Below are positions 15,601 through 22,303 of a stretch of DNA of 30,526 bases, in pieces. A program made the translations under genes and the position numbers. Below the pieces are notes generated by a model, which was not told the DNA's origin, ran no database searches, and saw only the letters and a program-made list of their open reading frames with translations. Position 1 is the first letter of the stretch; every line of letters starts with the position of its first letter. Location: assembly GCA_964499955.1 (NCBI GenBank), contig CAZCMI010000009.1:1-30526 (forward strand). The letters are read 5' to 3'. This stretch comes from JAJYIV01 sp964499955 (lineage in GTDB: Bacteria; Patescibacteriota; Patescibacteriia; UBA9934; GWF2-40-263).

Positions 15601-15828
15601 ACATACGGCACGATCGCCTTGTTCTTCTGTCAAAATCCGGACTGTGAACACGTGGCGCACGCCGATCTTCAAGCGGCATTCAACATTGCCGTCCGCGGAT
15701 ATCTGAAGGATTCCGTCCCGGCGGATTTGCGCGACGCAAAAGGCAACGTGAAGCCAGGCGTGCTTTCCAGGGAGTATTTGACGAATGCAGCGCAAGGACT
15801 GACGTTTGATCCGATCGTGGGCTTATAA
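12640..15828 (+). CDS. cas12d: Type V-D CRISPR effector nuclease Cas12d (CasY)
   Basis: This is the single RNA-guided DNA nuclease of the locus. The N-terminus (KRGYRLHDERIAYSG..SMRSIKYEL) and the RuvC region resemble CasY proteins from memory. RuvC-I is RYIGIDIGEYGLAWSLI with D780, followed by the bridge-like segment KDVKNLRERQVRATF. RuvC-II is FEYEVSAFETGGKR with E866. RuvC-III is ADLQAAFNIAVRGYL with D1009. A zinc ribbon has C928/C931 and C997/C1002. All three acidic catalytic residues are present. At 1062 residues it is at the small end for the family. ATG 12640 is preferred to an in-frame TTG at 12622 because the latter lies inside the shared 24-nt element. A weak AGAG precedes it. The gene has lower GC than the backbone and runs three bases ahead of the Cas4-like gene. 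Confidence 0.95.
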   Translation: MARHHRKTGKRGYRLHDERIAYSGGEGSMRSIKYELQGADKQTVIDAVMHDNKKLYGALNFNDYLADPDEPNLLDFWLKALSLGFVFSNQNSIEREFKKYLGQETPEQKLYASLKEELRNTIDRTRFVQFFFTRQRGLLNKTTEQRERMVLQLGDEQTLKPFAQKWATELSAEKDADLLAFKSEIFHVQKPTLPERALDLAFAIDPSFAEKTIKNRTSFLDELIASYKETCGEDQAKRFLGIGDNGNYTGAVFGNLFEVVQGNTEEVTEFLSTVYQLDNKDELKRRLTILRDLARKIGRPKLVNRWSDYRSDFNGTIESWYSNRESKQKETMEQLGAKRELLQKINDVLDNSSDIKQGILKETRELIDAAGEKIDRAFTDELESYLATLNTELNEASQRDEAVKQALGTLKRTVKDEEGNVEERKMDWQKQLSSHVQSSPLFFGENKRALWEQLKNLKSLIAEEVVNLERFLNGRYRDYEITNKQVDMLAQLANRLKLDGNKEVVAVLRHVEAELGVTFADRTERASFNVTGYERAKRKELAIATRIKVSRLVELANLNDLYKQAKTTPQTDNLLRDVNQLSKIVLSALVHDSDKKTERLVTKSHSILSGYANLISKRAFISRYPVQAVNGGQNLLGFDETTKRYFYAFSDEKFPGIEKKNIVVAKQGNNFSADDKTKWQKEAKEVPALAVQSSRHQIQFLDWFFKEKFGGYKKRKTTLSAGGSFTIAEKNIRVDWSGQEPKIVHGNVDRLFVSQPFTINPPEQRAFDARNVKNRYIGIDIGEYGLAWSLIRADGQHVTREDSGFIADPQQQTLKKDVKNLRERQVRATFTSPDTKIARLRESLIGSYRNQLEDLAMRKNARLSFEYEVSAFETGGKRIVVIYDSIKQGSVLRKGNDAANKQAWGKLKKADFAWRAFETTAAGTSRFCTKCKRDNTDFLAKGTDGKTVEKLYEKVRPNLGDGARRAYAENELKTRRVGFTLTDDWIKTYGTIALFFCQNPDCEHVAHADLQAAFNIAVRGYLKDSVPADLRDAKGNVKPGVLSREYLTNAAQGLTFDPIVGL

Positions 15829-15831
15829 GAC

Positions 15832-16569
15832 ATGGCGCGCCGCCCGTTGTTTGATCCCGTCCTGCCGTTCCCGCTCCGGCTTTCGCGCCGGAGCATTGAG
15901 CTCTATTTGGAATGCCCGCGCTGCTACTATCTGGAAGCCAGGTTGGGCATCAAGCGGCCGTCCATTCCGTCGTTCACGTTGAACAAAGCCGTTGACACGT
16001 TGTTAAAACGCGAGTTCGATTCCTATCGAAAACGCGGCAAGCCGCACCCGTTTCTGTTGCAGAATGGGGTTGATGCGGTTCCGTATCCTGGTTCGGAAAT
16101 CGATGAATGGCGTTCCGTGCAAAAAGGCATCCGCGTGTTTTTGCCGGAGTACAACGTCGCATTGAACGGCGCGCCGGACGAAGTGCTGCAAACGTCGGAC
16201 GGACGGCTGATCGTGGTTGATTACAAATCGACCGCGAAGAAACCCGACAAAACCGGCATGGATCTGGCGGGGATGTATGCGGAGGCATACGCGCGCCAAT
16301 TGTCATTTTATACGTTTCTTCTGAAAAAGAACGGGTACCGTGTCTCGAAAGAAGGGTATCTGCTGATTGAAAATGCCAATACCGTCAGCAGGAAAGGATT
16401 TCGCAGCCAACTGACGTTCGCACGGCATCTTGTGCCAATACGAATCAACATGGCGTGGATTGAGCCGCGCGTGGCGGAGATCTACCAGGTCGTTTCAGAA
16501 AAAGACGCGCCACCTTCGTCCGATCGTTGTGAATATTGCGCATTTGTACACAAGTGCCTTGTTCTGTAA
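15832..16569 (+). CDS. cas4: Cas4-like PD-(D/E)XK nuclease with Fe-S cysteines
   Basis: The 245-residue protein has the Cas4/RecB nuclease layout: an N-terminal Cys pair (C28, C31 in ECPRCYYLEARLG), core residues D116 (GAPDEVL), D130 and K132 (VVDYKST), the Q156-x3-Y160 motif (RQLSFYTF), and C-terminal C233, C236 and C242 (CEYCAFVHKC). One N-terminal plus three C-terminal cysteines is the Fe-S pattern of Cas4. In other systems Cas4 trims prespacers and selects the PAM with Cas1. It starts three bases after the cas12d stop, so the two are almost certainly co-transcribed. Described Cas12d loci, as I recall, usually list only cas1 and the effector, so its presence is notable. A non-CRISPR RecB-like nuclease is the alternative. 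Confidence 0.85.
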   Translation: MARRPLFDPVLPFPLRLSRRSIELYLECPRCYYLEARLGIKRPSIPSFTLNKAVDTLLKREFDSYRKRGKPHPFLLQNGVDAVPYPGSEIDEWRSVQKGIRVFLPEYNVALNGAPDEVLQTSDGRLIVVDYKSTAKKPDKTGMDLAGMYAEAYARQLSFYTFLLKKNGYRVSKEGYLLIENANTVSRKGFRSQLTFARHLVPIRINMAWIEPRVAEIYQVVSEKDAPPSSDRCEYCAFVHKCLVL

Positions 16570-16581
16570 AAATAAGGCAGG

Positions 16582-16773
16582 ATGATGCCATCCTCCCTCG
16601 GCACATTGCGCGAAGCGGACCGGCCCGTGTTCCGGGACGCCGTCGCCGCGTTGAAGCGCACGCGGCGGGCGTTCATCGAAGATGAACGCGGGAACGACAC
16701 GGTCGGGCTGGGCCTGGACGTGACGGTCATGGGGATGCGTCTGCACCTTTCGTTCGTCCCTTGGCTTACCTAA
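16582..16773 (+). CDS. Possible small protein, 63 aa
   Basis: A short ORF starts at ATG 16582 after AAGGCAGG and ends before the Fic promoter. The product is basic (KRTRRAFIEDERGND) with a hydrophobic end (MRLHLSFVPWLT). Its GC content is like the backbone rather than the cas genes, so the island probably ends just before it. No family is recognised. It could be a remnant or spurious. Confidence 0.4.
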   Translation: MMPSSLGTLREADRPVFRDAVAALKRTRRAFIEDERGNDTVGLGLDVTVMGMRLHLSFVPWLT

Positions 16774-16803
16774 GCCGGGTGGATCGTTGCCGCCCCTTTT
16801 CCC

Positions 16804-16832
16804 TTGAAAAACGAGGGCGAATTTGCTAAAAT
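16804..16832 (+). promoter_or_regulatory. Promoter of fic-murB
   Basis: TTGAAA (16804-16809), 17-bp spacer, TAAAAT (16827-16832). The ATG of fic starts seven bases after the -10, so transcription would begin at or next to the start codon (leaderless). Confidence 0.7.
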
Positions 16833-16838
16833 ATCTTC

Positions 16839-17390
16839 ATGAAAACCATCGACGAACAGAGCAAAGAGCGCGCCATCGACCTGTTTGGCAAGCCGGAACT
16901 TGCCGGTTTTGAGGTGGGCACGACGCGCGGATTGCAGCAAATCCACGCCTATCTTTTTGACGGCCTGTACGACTTCGCCGGCACCATTCGCGGGAAAAAC
17001 ATCAGCAAAGACGATTTTCGATTCGCGAACAGCATCTACCTGCGCGACATGTTGAAAAAGATCGACGAGATGCCGGAAACGACCTACGAGGAAATCATCG
17101 CCAAGTACGCCGAGATGAACATCGCGCACCCGTTCATGGAAGGGAACGGCCGTTCCATGCGCCTATGGCTGGACTTACTATTGAAGAAACGTCTTGGCCG
17201 GTGCGTCGATTGGCAACGGGTCGACAAGAGCGATTACCTCAGCGCGATGGTTCGAAGCCACGTGAACGATTTGGAACTCCGCGAATTGCTGCGCGGCGCC
17301 CTGACGGAGAACATCGACGACCGCGACGTGTTCATGAAAGGCGTCGAGCAGTCGTATTACTACGAAGAACCAGATTTTTCCAACGGGTAA
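16839..17390 (+). CDS. Fic-domain AMP-transferase, class III-like
   Basis: Fic enzymes transfer AMP (or other phosphate groups) to protein hydroxyls. The 183-residue protein has the full active loop HPFMEGNGRSMR at 97-108 (catalytic H97, anion-binding GNGR) and the target-binding flap near TIRGKNISKDD (49-59). Near the C-terminus, SYYYEE at 172-177 resembles the class III autoinhibitory motif (S/T)xxxE(G/N), with E176 as the inhibitory Glu and Glu in place of Gly/Asn. So the toxin-like activity is probably self-restrained and no separate antitoxin gene is needed. It is the first gene of an operon with murB (4-nt gap). Targets are unknown. Confidence 0.9.
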   Translation: MKTIDEQSKERAIDLFGKPELAGFEVGTTRGLQQIHAYLFDGLYDFAGTIRGKNISKDDFRFANSIYLRDMLKKIDEMPETTYEEIIAKYAEMNIAHPFMEGNGRSMRLWLDLLLKKRLGRCVDWQRVDKSDYLSAMVRSHVNDLELRELLRGALTENIDDRDVFMKGVEQSYYYEEPDFSNG

Positions 17391-17394
17391 ACAC

Positions 17395-18291
17395 ATGGCC
17401 TCCCCCACGGACGCCCTGCGCGAGCGTTTCGGCGCGGCGTTGAAGGAAAACGAGCCGCTGGCCAAGCACCTGAATTTCCGCATCGGCGGGCCGGCGCGTT
17501 GGTTCGTCGAGGCCAAAACGGAAGCGGACGTCATGGATGCCGTGCGTTTGGCCGGGGAGCACGACGTGCGGCTGTTCGTGCTGGGCGGCGGGTCCAACGT
17601 CCTGGCCAGCGACGCCGGCTTCGACGGCCTGGTGGTGAAAATCGCCCTGCGCGCGTTTGCCATTGACGGGACGACCGTTCGCGCCGAGGCAGGCGTGCTT
17701 TCGGTCGCACTGGCCCGCGCCACGGCCGCGGCGGGCTTGGAAGGCCTGGAATGGATGATTTCGCTGCCGGGCACGATCGGCGGGGCGGTGTACGGCAACG
17801 CGGGCTGTTTCGGCGGGGAAACGAAGGACCGGCTGGTTTCCGTGCGCGTGCTGCGCGGGGGTCGTGTGGAAGATATCCCCGTCGCGCCCGCGGATTTCGG
17901 CTATCGGACGTCGCCGTTCAAGAACACGGACGACGTGATTTTGGCCGCCGTTTTCCAGCTGCAAACGGGCGACGCGGCGGCGCTCAAGGAAAAAATGGAC
18001 GCCCAGCTCGCCGCGCGCAAGGCCTCGCAACCGACGAACGCCGGGTCGGCCGGCTGCGCGTTCAAGAATCCGCCCGGGCATTCGGCCGGCGCGCTGGTGG
18101 ACGACGCCGGGCTGAAGGGCATGCGCATCGGCGACGCGCAAATCAGCCCCGTCCACGGCAATTTCATCCTGAACCTCGGCCAGGCCACCGCCGACCAGGT
18201 CGTCCAGCTCATCGCCGTGGCGAAAACGCGGGTCCGCAACCAGTTCGGCGTTCAACTGGAGGAAGAAGTGCGGTATATTGGATTCGGTTAA
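17395..18291 (+). CDS. murB: UDP-N-acetylenolpyruvoylglucosamine reductase
   Basis: MurB reduces UDP-GlcNAc-enolpyruvate to UDP-MurNAc with NADPH and FAD, the step before MurC. The 298-residue protein has the FAD-binding segments NFRIGGPARWFVEA (27-40), LGGGSNVLASD (63-73) and SLPGTIGGAVYGNAGCFGGE (123-142), then GSAGCAFKNP at 217-226 and a C-terminal LEEEVRYIG. The position of the usual proton-donor serine (AGSxFKNP) reads Cys (C221), a variant that needs checking. It follows fic by four bases and is translationally close-coupled to it. hpf follows 10 nt downstream. Confidence 0.96.
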   Translation: MASPTDALRERFGAALKENEPLAKHLNFRIGGPARWFVEAKTEADVMDAVRLAGEHDVRLFVLGGGSNVLASDAGFDGLVVKIALRAFAIDGTTVRAEAGVLSVALARATAAAGLEGLEWMISLPGTIGGAVYGNAGCFGGETKDRLVSVRVLRGGRVEDIPVAPADFGYRTSPFKNTDDVILAAVFQLQTGDAAALKEKMDAQLAARKASQPTNAGSAGCAFKNPPGHSAGALVDDAGLKGMRIGDAQISPVHGNFILNLGQATADQVVQLIAVAKTRVRNQFGVQLEEEVRYIGFG

Positions 18292-18301
18292 CCCCTTTCG
18301 T

Positions 18302-18643
18302 ATGAACATCGTTTCCCTCAAAGGCCTCAACATGGATTTGACCGACGCCATCAAGGCGTACGTCGAAACGAAGCTGACGGCGTTGGACAAGCTGGTCGAA
18401 GGCTTCGGCGAGGCCGTCCAGGCGCGCGTGGAGGTCGGCAAGACCACGCACCACCACAAGAACGGCCCGTATTACCGCTGCGAGGTGAACCTGTCCCTGC
18501 CGGGGCGCGATCTGCGCGCGGAGGAAGAACGGGAGGATTTGTACGAAGCGATCGACGTCACGGCCGACGAATTGAAGCGCCAGCTGGTGGACGCGAAGGA
18601 ACGCCAGCAAGGCCGCCACGCCCCGCGCCCGGACAAGGAATAG
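18302..18643 (+). CDS. hpf: Ribosome hibernation promoting factor, short form
   Basis: The 113-residue protein matches the HPF/YfiA fold: MNIVSLKGLNMDLTDAIKAY at the start, the conserved basic stretch HHHKNGPYYRCEVNLSLPG, and the acidic helix EREDLYEAIDVTADELKRQL. It binds the 30S decoding region in stationary phase. There is no C-terminal dimerisation domain, so this is the short form. ATG 18302 is chosen over an in-frame start inside murB. A possible -10 TATATT lies in the last codons of murB, which may give a separate transcript. Confidence 0.92.
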   Translation: MNIVSLKGLNMDLTDAIKAYVETKLTALDKLVEGFGEAVQARVEVGKTTHHHKNGPYYRCEVNLSLPGRDLRAEEEREDLYEAIDVTADELKRQLVDAKERQQGRHAPRPDKE

Positions 18644-18660
18644 CGGCGGCGCAACCCGCG

Positions 18661-18698
18661 AAAAGAAAAAGCGCCGGCTCGCATCGTGCGGGCCGGCG
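18661..18698 (-). terminator. Terminator of the 18734-19210 gene
   Basis: GC stem CGCCGGC (18672-18678) with GCCGGCG (18692-18698), with an inner CGC/GCG pairing, followed on the minus strand by CTTTTTCTTTT. Confidence 0.8.
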
Positions 18699-18733
18699 TT
18701 GACGTTTGTGGCGGCGCGTTCGGGACGCCGCCA

Positions 18734-19210
18734 TCAGTGGAGCGCATCGTTTTTGCGGGGCGCATGCCTCGGGTGGAGGAAATGCGTGAGTGCGCGCGCC
18801 TGCTCGATGGTGAGGGCGGTGAAGGAAAACCGCCGTTCTTCGCGCAGGCGGACGGTCACGTAGACCGACCCATCGTCGAAGCGGACCGCCCGTGCTTCCA
18901 TGTGGGCGTCTTCGCAGAGGGTTGTGCCGTGTTCGACGGCCCGCGGCGCTTCCCGTCGAAGCGCGTGCAGCTGTTCCGCGACGGCCCGTTTGCCTTCGCG
19001 GTGGCGTCGGCAGGACTCGTCGCGCAGGTAGCGTGCCAAGTCCTCCGGCCCGCCGATGTCGCGCGTGCGGTACGCGTCGTCCATTGGGGGAATGCGGTGC
19101 GCCATGGCAAGCGTTCCTCCGACGGAAAGAGAGGTGGACGCGTTCGCTGCCGCTCCGGCGCCGAGCGGCGCGGGGCGGGGACGCGGTCGAACTGGTCGCA
19201 AGGTCCTCAT
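18734..19210 (-). CDS. Hypothetical protein, 158 aa
   Basis: It begins at ATG 19210 with a strong AAAGGAGG six bases upstream and has its own promoter (19252-19280) and terminator, so it is a genuine single-gene unit. The N-terminus is Arg/Pro-rich (MRTLRPVRPRPRPAP). The C-terminal half (residues about 100-145, EARAVRFDDGSVYVTVRLREERRFSFTA in pieces) looks like a small beta-sheet domain followed by a helix. No family, signal peptide or membrane segment is recognised. Confidence 0.7.
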   Translation of the reverse strand: MRTLRPVRPRPRPAPLGAGAAANASTSLSVGGTLAMAHRIPPMDDAYRTRDIGGPEDLARYLRDESCRRHREGKRAVAEQLHALRREAPRAVEHGTTLCEDAHMEARAVRFDDGSVYVTVRLREERRFSFTALTIEQARALTHFLHPRHAPRKNDALH

Positions 19211-19251
19211 GCCATCCTCCTTTGTGAGGCGTTGGGGGGACGACCACTTCC

Positions 19252-19280
19252 TATATACGGCTTTTTCCCTGGGTTGTCAA
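19252..19280 (-). promoter_or_regulatory. Promoter of the 18734-19210 gene
   Basis: Minus-strand TTGACA (19275-19280), 17-bp spacer, TATATA (19252-19257): near-consensus. Confidence 0.8.
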
Positions 19281-19304
19281 CCGTTTTTCCGCCCGCGCGG
19301 CGGC

Positions 19305-19333
19305 TTGCCTTTTCGGCCTTCTCCGCGCATACT
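19305..19333 (+). promoter_or_regulatory. Probable secA promoter
   Basis: TTGCCT (19305-19310), 17-bp spacer, CATACT (19328-19333), ending 12 bases before the secA ATG; a very short leader without Shine-Dalgarno. It diverges from the promoter at 19252-19280. Confidence 0.5.
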
Positions 19334-19345
19334 ACGGCATGTTCT

Positions 19346-22207
19346 ATGCTCAAATTCGCCCAAATCCTGTTTGGAGACGCCAATAAGAAAGTCGTGGACG
19401 CCCTGCGGACGGACGCCGAAGCCGTCTCGGCGTTCGAGCCGGACATGCGTGCGCTTTCCGACGAAGACCTGCGCGGCAAAACCGCCACCTTCCGCGCGCG
19501 TTTGGCCGCCGGGGAATCCCTGGACGCCCTCGCCCCCGAGGCCATGGCCGCCGCCCGCGAGGCGGCGCGCCGCGTGCTCAACCAGCGCCCGTACGACGTG
19601 CAGATCATGGGTGGCGTGGTGCTGCACCGCGGCGGCATCGCCGAAATGCGCACGGGTGAAGGGAAAACCCTTACGGCCGTGGCGCCGCTGTACGTGAACG
19701 CCTTGGAAGGCAAGGGCGCGCACTTGGTGACGGTGAACGACTATCTCGCCCGCCGCGACGGCGTGTGGATGGGCCGCGTGCTTCACGCTCTGGGCATGAG
19801 CGTGGGTGTCATCACCCACGAAGGCGGTTTTGTCTTCGACCCGGCCTATACGCAGGCCGCGCTGCCGGCGTCGGACGCGCCGGAGGGTCCCGCCGTAGAC
19901 ACGACGAGCATTTTCAAAGTCCACACGGAATTTTTGCGGCCGGACGGGCGCAAGGCCGCCTACGCCGCCGACGTCACCTACGGCACCAACAACGAATTCG
20001 GCTTCGACTATTTGCGTGACAACATGGCGCAGACGGCGGAGCAGTGCGTCATGCGTCCGAAGCTCCACTACGCCATCGTGGACGAAGTCGACTCTATTTT
20101 GATCGACGAAGCGCGCACGCCGCTCATCATCTCCGCGCCGAGCGCCAAGAGCGACGACCTCTACCGCCGCATGGCCGGCGTCATCCCCAGCCTGCAGGAA
20201 AACGTCCATTACAACGTGGACGAAAAAATGCGCGCCTCCACCTTCACGGCGGAAGGCATCGCCGCGGTGGAACGCGCCCTGGGCGTGGAAAACCTCTACG
20301 CCGCCGGGTCGAACTTGCAGTTCTACGCCGAGACGGCCTTGCGTGCCCGCGTGCTGTACAAGCGCGACGTCCACTACGTCGTTCGCGAGGGCGAGGTGAT
20401 GATCGTGGACGAATTCACCGGCCGCCTCATGCCCGGCCGCCGCTTCTCGGAAGGCCTGCACCAGGCGTTGGAAGCCAAGGAAGGCGTGGAAATCCAGCGG
20501 GAAAGCCAGACCCTCGCCACCATCACCTTCCAGAACTTCTTCCGCATGTACGGCAAACTCGCCGGCATGACGGGCACCGCCGCCACCGAGGCGGAGGAGT
20601 TTTCGAAAATCTACAAGCTCGACGTTACCACCATCCCCACCAACCTGGACCCGAAGCGCGTGGACCTGCCGGACCGCGTGTATAAGGGCGAGGCGGCCAA
20701 GTTCGCCGCCGTGGTGGCCGACGTGAAGGAACGCCACTCCAAGGGCCAGCCGGTCTTGGTCGGCACGGCGTCCATCGAAAAGAACGAACTGCTGGGCGGC
20801 CTGTTGAAGCAGGCGGGCGTCCCGTTCCAGATGTTGAACGCCAAGAACCACGAGCAAGAAGGCGGCGTCATCGCCCAGGCGGGGCGCAAGGGCGGCGTCA
20901 CACTCGCCACCAACATGGCGGGCCGCGGCGTGGACATCATGCTCGGCGGCAACCCCTGCACGCCGGAAGAAGCGGCCGAGGTGCGCGCGCTGGGCGGGCT
21001 GCACGTGATCGGCACGGAACGCCACGAAAGCCGCCGCATCGACAACCAGCTGCGCGGCCGCGCCGGCCGCCAGGGCGACCCGGGTTCCACCCAATTCTTC
21101 GTGTCCATGGAGGACGATTTGATGCGCGTCTTCGGCGGAGACCGGGCCCGCGCCGTGCTCGAAAAACTCGGCATTCCCGACGACATGCCCATTGAAAGCG
21201 GCATGGTGAGCAAGTCCATCGAACAGGCCCAGCACCGCGTGGAGGGCCACAACTTCGACATCCGCAAGCACCTGCTGGAGTACGACGACGTGCTGAACCG
21301 CCACCGCGAGGTCGTGTACCTCCGCCGCCGCGAGGTATTGGATACGTTTGCCGAGGGCGGACCGGCGGACTTGAAGGAGAAAATCCTGGAATTGGTCGAA
21401 GAGGAAATCGAGCAGGTCGTGTCGTTCCACACGGGCGACGGAAGCGCCGCGCCGCCGGGCGTCCCGCCGAAGGGTGACACGGACGCGCCGGAAATCCTGC
21501 AGACCCTGGCCACGGTGGTGCCGTTGTCTCCCGAGCGCCGTTCGGCGTTGGAGCAGCTGGCCCGCGCCGCCGCCGAATCGCAGAAGGACAAGCAGGCCCT
21601 GGCCGAAGCGCGTACGAAACTGGTGGAGGCCGCCGTGGACGCCGTCCGCGCCGCCTACACCGAGCTGGAACTGCGCTTCCCGGACCGCGATGCGCTGCGG
21701 CAGATCGAACGCGCCGTCATTTTGCGCGCCGTGGACGTGCTGTGGATCGACCATTTGGCCGCCATGGGCGCCCTGCGCGTGGGCATCGGCCTGAGCGGCT
21801 ACGGCCAGCGCGACCCGCTGTCGGAATACAAGAAGGAATCGTACGGGATGTTCCAGCGGCTGCTGGCGTCCATCAACCAGGAGATCGTCTATTCGTTCTT
21901 CGTTTCGGCCCACCACGCCGCCAGCATGCGCGCCGCCGCCGAAGCGCGGGTGCAGCAGGTGCAAGGGGCGGGGCAGGGACAGGGGGCGGCGGGTAATTCC
22001 ATCACGGGCGTGGACGTCCAGGCCGAAGGCGGGAACGTCACGGTGGAAATGCTGCCCACCCCGCCCGCGGGCATGCCTCCCGAGGCGGCCGCTTCGCCCA
22101 AGGGTTCGGCAACCAAGAGCCCGGCCCCCAACGCAAAGGACGTCGGCCGCAACGACCCGTGCCCCTGCGGCAGCGGGAAAAAATACAAGAAGTGCCACGG
22201 GGCATAA
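19346..22207 (+). CDS. secA: Preprotein translocase ATPase SecA
   Basis: SecA drives preproteins through SecYEG. The 953-residue protein has Walker A MRTGEGKT at 102-109, VTVNDYLARRD, Walker B DEVDSILIDEARTP from D246, the PPXD region, NBD2 motifs (TNMAGRGVDIMLGGNP, QLRGRAGRQGDPGS) and the helical scaffold (VLWIDHLAAMGALRVGIGLSGYGQRDP in part). A linker rich in Gln, Gly and Pro leads to the C-terminal zinc tail CPCGSGKKYKKCHG, which binds SecB or ribosomes in other bacteria. ATG 19346 gives the family N-terminus MLKFAQILFG; a longer in-frame extension overlaps a convincing minus-strand gene and is rejected. secD and secF lie 4 kb downstream. Confidence 0.97.
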   Translation: MLKFAQILFGDANKKVVDALRTDAEAVSAFEPDMRALSDEDLRGKTATFRARLAAGESLDALAPEAMAAAREAARRVLNQRPYDVQIMGGVVLHRGGIAEMRTGEGKTLTAVAPLYVNALEGKGAHLVTVNDYLARRDGVWMGRVLHALGMSVGVITHEGGFVFDPAYTQAALPASDAPEGPAVDTTSIFKVHTEFLRPDGRKAAYAADVTYGTNNEFGFDYLRDNMAQTAEQCVMRPKLHYAIVDEVDSILIDEARTPLIISAPSAKSDDLYRRMAGVIPSLQENVHYNVDEKMRASTFTAEGIAAVERALGVENLYAAGSNLQFYAETALRARVLYKRDVHYVVREGEVMIVDEFTGRLMPGRRFSEGLHQALEAKEGVEIQRESQTLATITFQNFFRMYGKLAGMTGTAATEAEEFSKIYKLDVTTIPTNLDPKRVDLPDRVYKGEAAKFAAVVADVKERHSKGQPVLVGTASIEKNELLGGLLKQAGVPFQMLNAKNHEQEGGVIAQAGRKGGVTLATNMAGRGVDIMLGGNPCTPEEAAEVRALGGLHVIGTERHESRRIDNQLRGRAGRQGDPGSTQFFVSMEDDLMRVFGGDRARAVLEKLGIPDDMPIESGMVSKSIEQAQHRVEGHNFDIRKHLLEYDDVLNRHREVVYLRRREVLDTFAEGGPADLKEKILELVEEEIEQVVSFHTGDGSAAPPGVPPKGDTDAPEILQTLATVVPLSPERRSALEQLARAAAESQKDKQALAEARTKLVEAAVDAVRAAYTELELRFPDRDALRQIERAVILRAVDVLWIDHLAAMGALRVGIGLSGYGQRDPLSEYKKESYGMFQRLLASINQEIVYSFFVSAHHAASMRAAAEARVQQVQGAGQGQGAAGNSITGVDVQAEGGNVTVEMLPTPPAGMPPEAAASPKGSATKSPAPNAKDVGRNDPCPCGSGKKYKKCHGA

Positions 22208-22230
22208 GCGCCCAAGATGAGGCAATTGCA

Positions 22231-22259
22231 TTGACACGCGCGCAAAAATCTGGTTGAAT
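22231..22259 (+). promoter_or_regulatory. Promoter of the ORF6N gene
   Basis: TTGACA (22231-22236), 17-bp spacer ending TGG, -10 TTGAAT (22254-22259). The same extended -10 form occurs at both tRNA-like loci. Confidence 0.75.
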
Positions 22260-22271
22260 GGCTGCGTAAGA

Positions 22272-22303
22272 ACTCCCCCTGTTAAATCAGCAGGGGGAGT
22301 TTT
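22272..22303 (+). promoter_or_regulatory. 5' UTR hairpin abutting the ORF6N start
   Basis: ACTCCCCCTG (22272-22281) pairs perfectly with CAGGGGGAGT (22291-22300) around a 9-nt loop, then TTT and the ATG. It would start about six bases into the transcript and leave no room for a Shine-Dalgarno. It could be an attenuator or a translational block. Confidence 0.65.

Noticed and set aside
18686..19345. Long N-terminal extension of SecA
   Set aside because: SecA proteins start at MLKFAQILFG, and the extension covers a minus-strand gene with its own promoter, Shine-Dalgarno and terminator.
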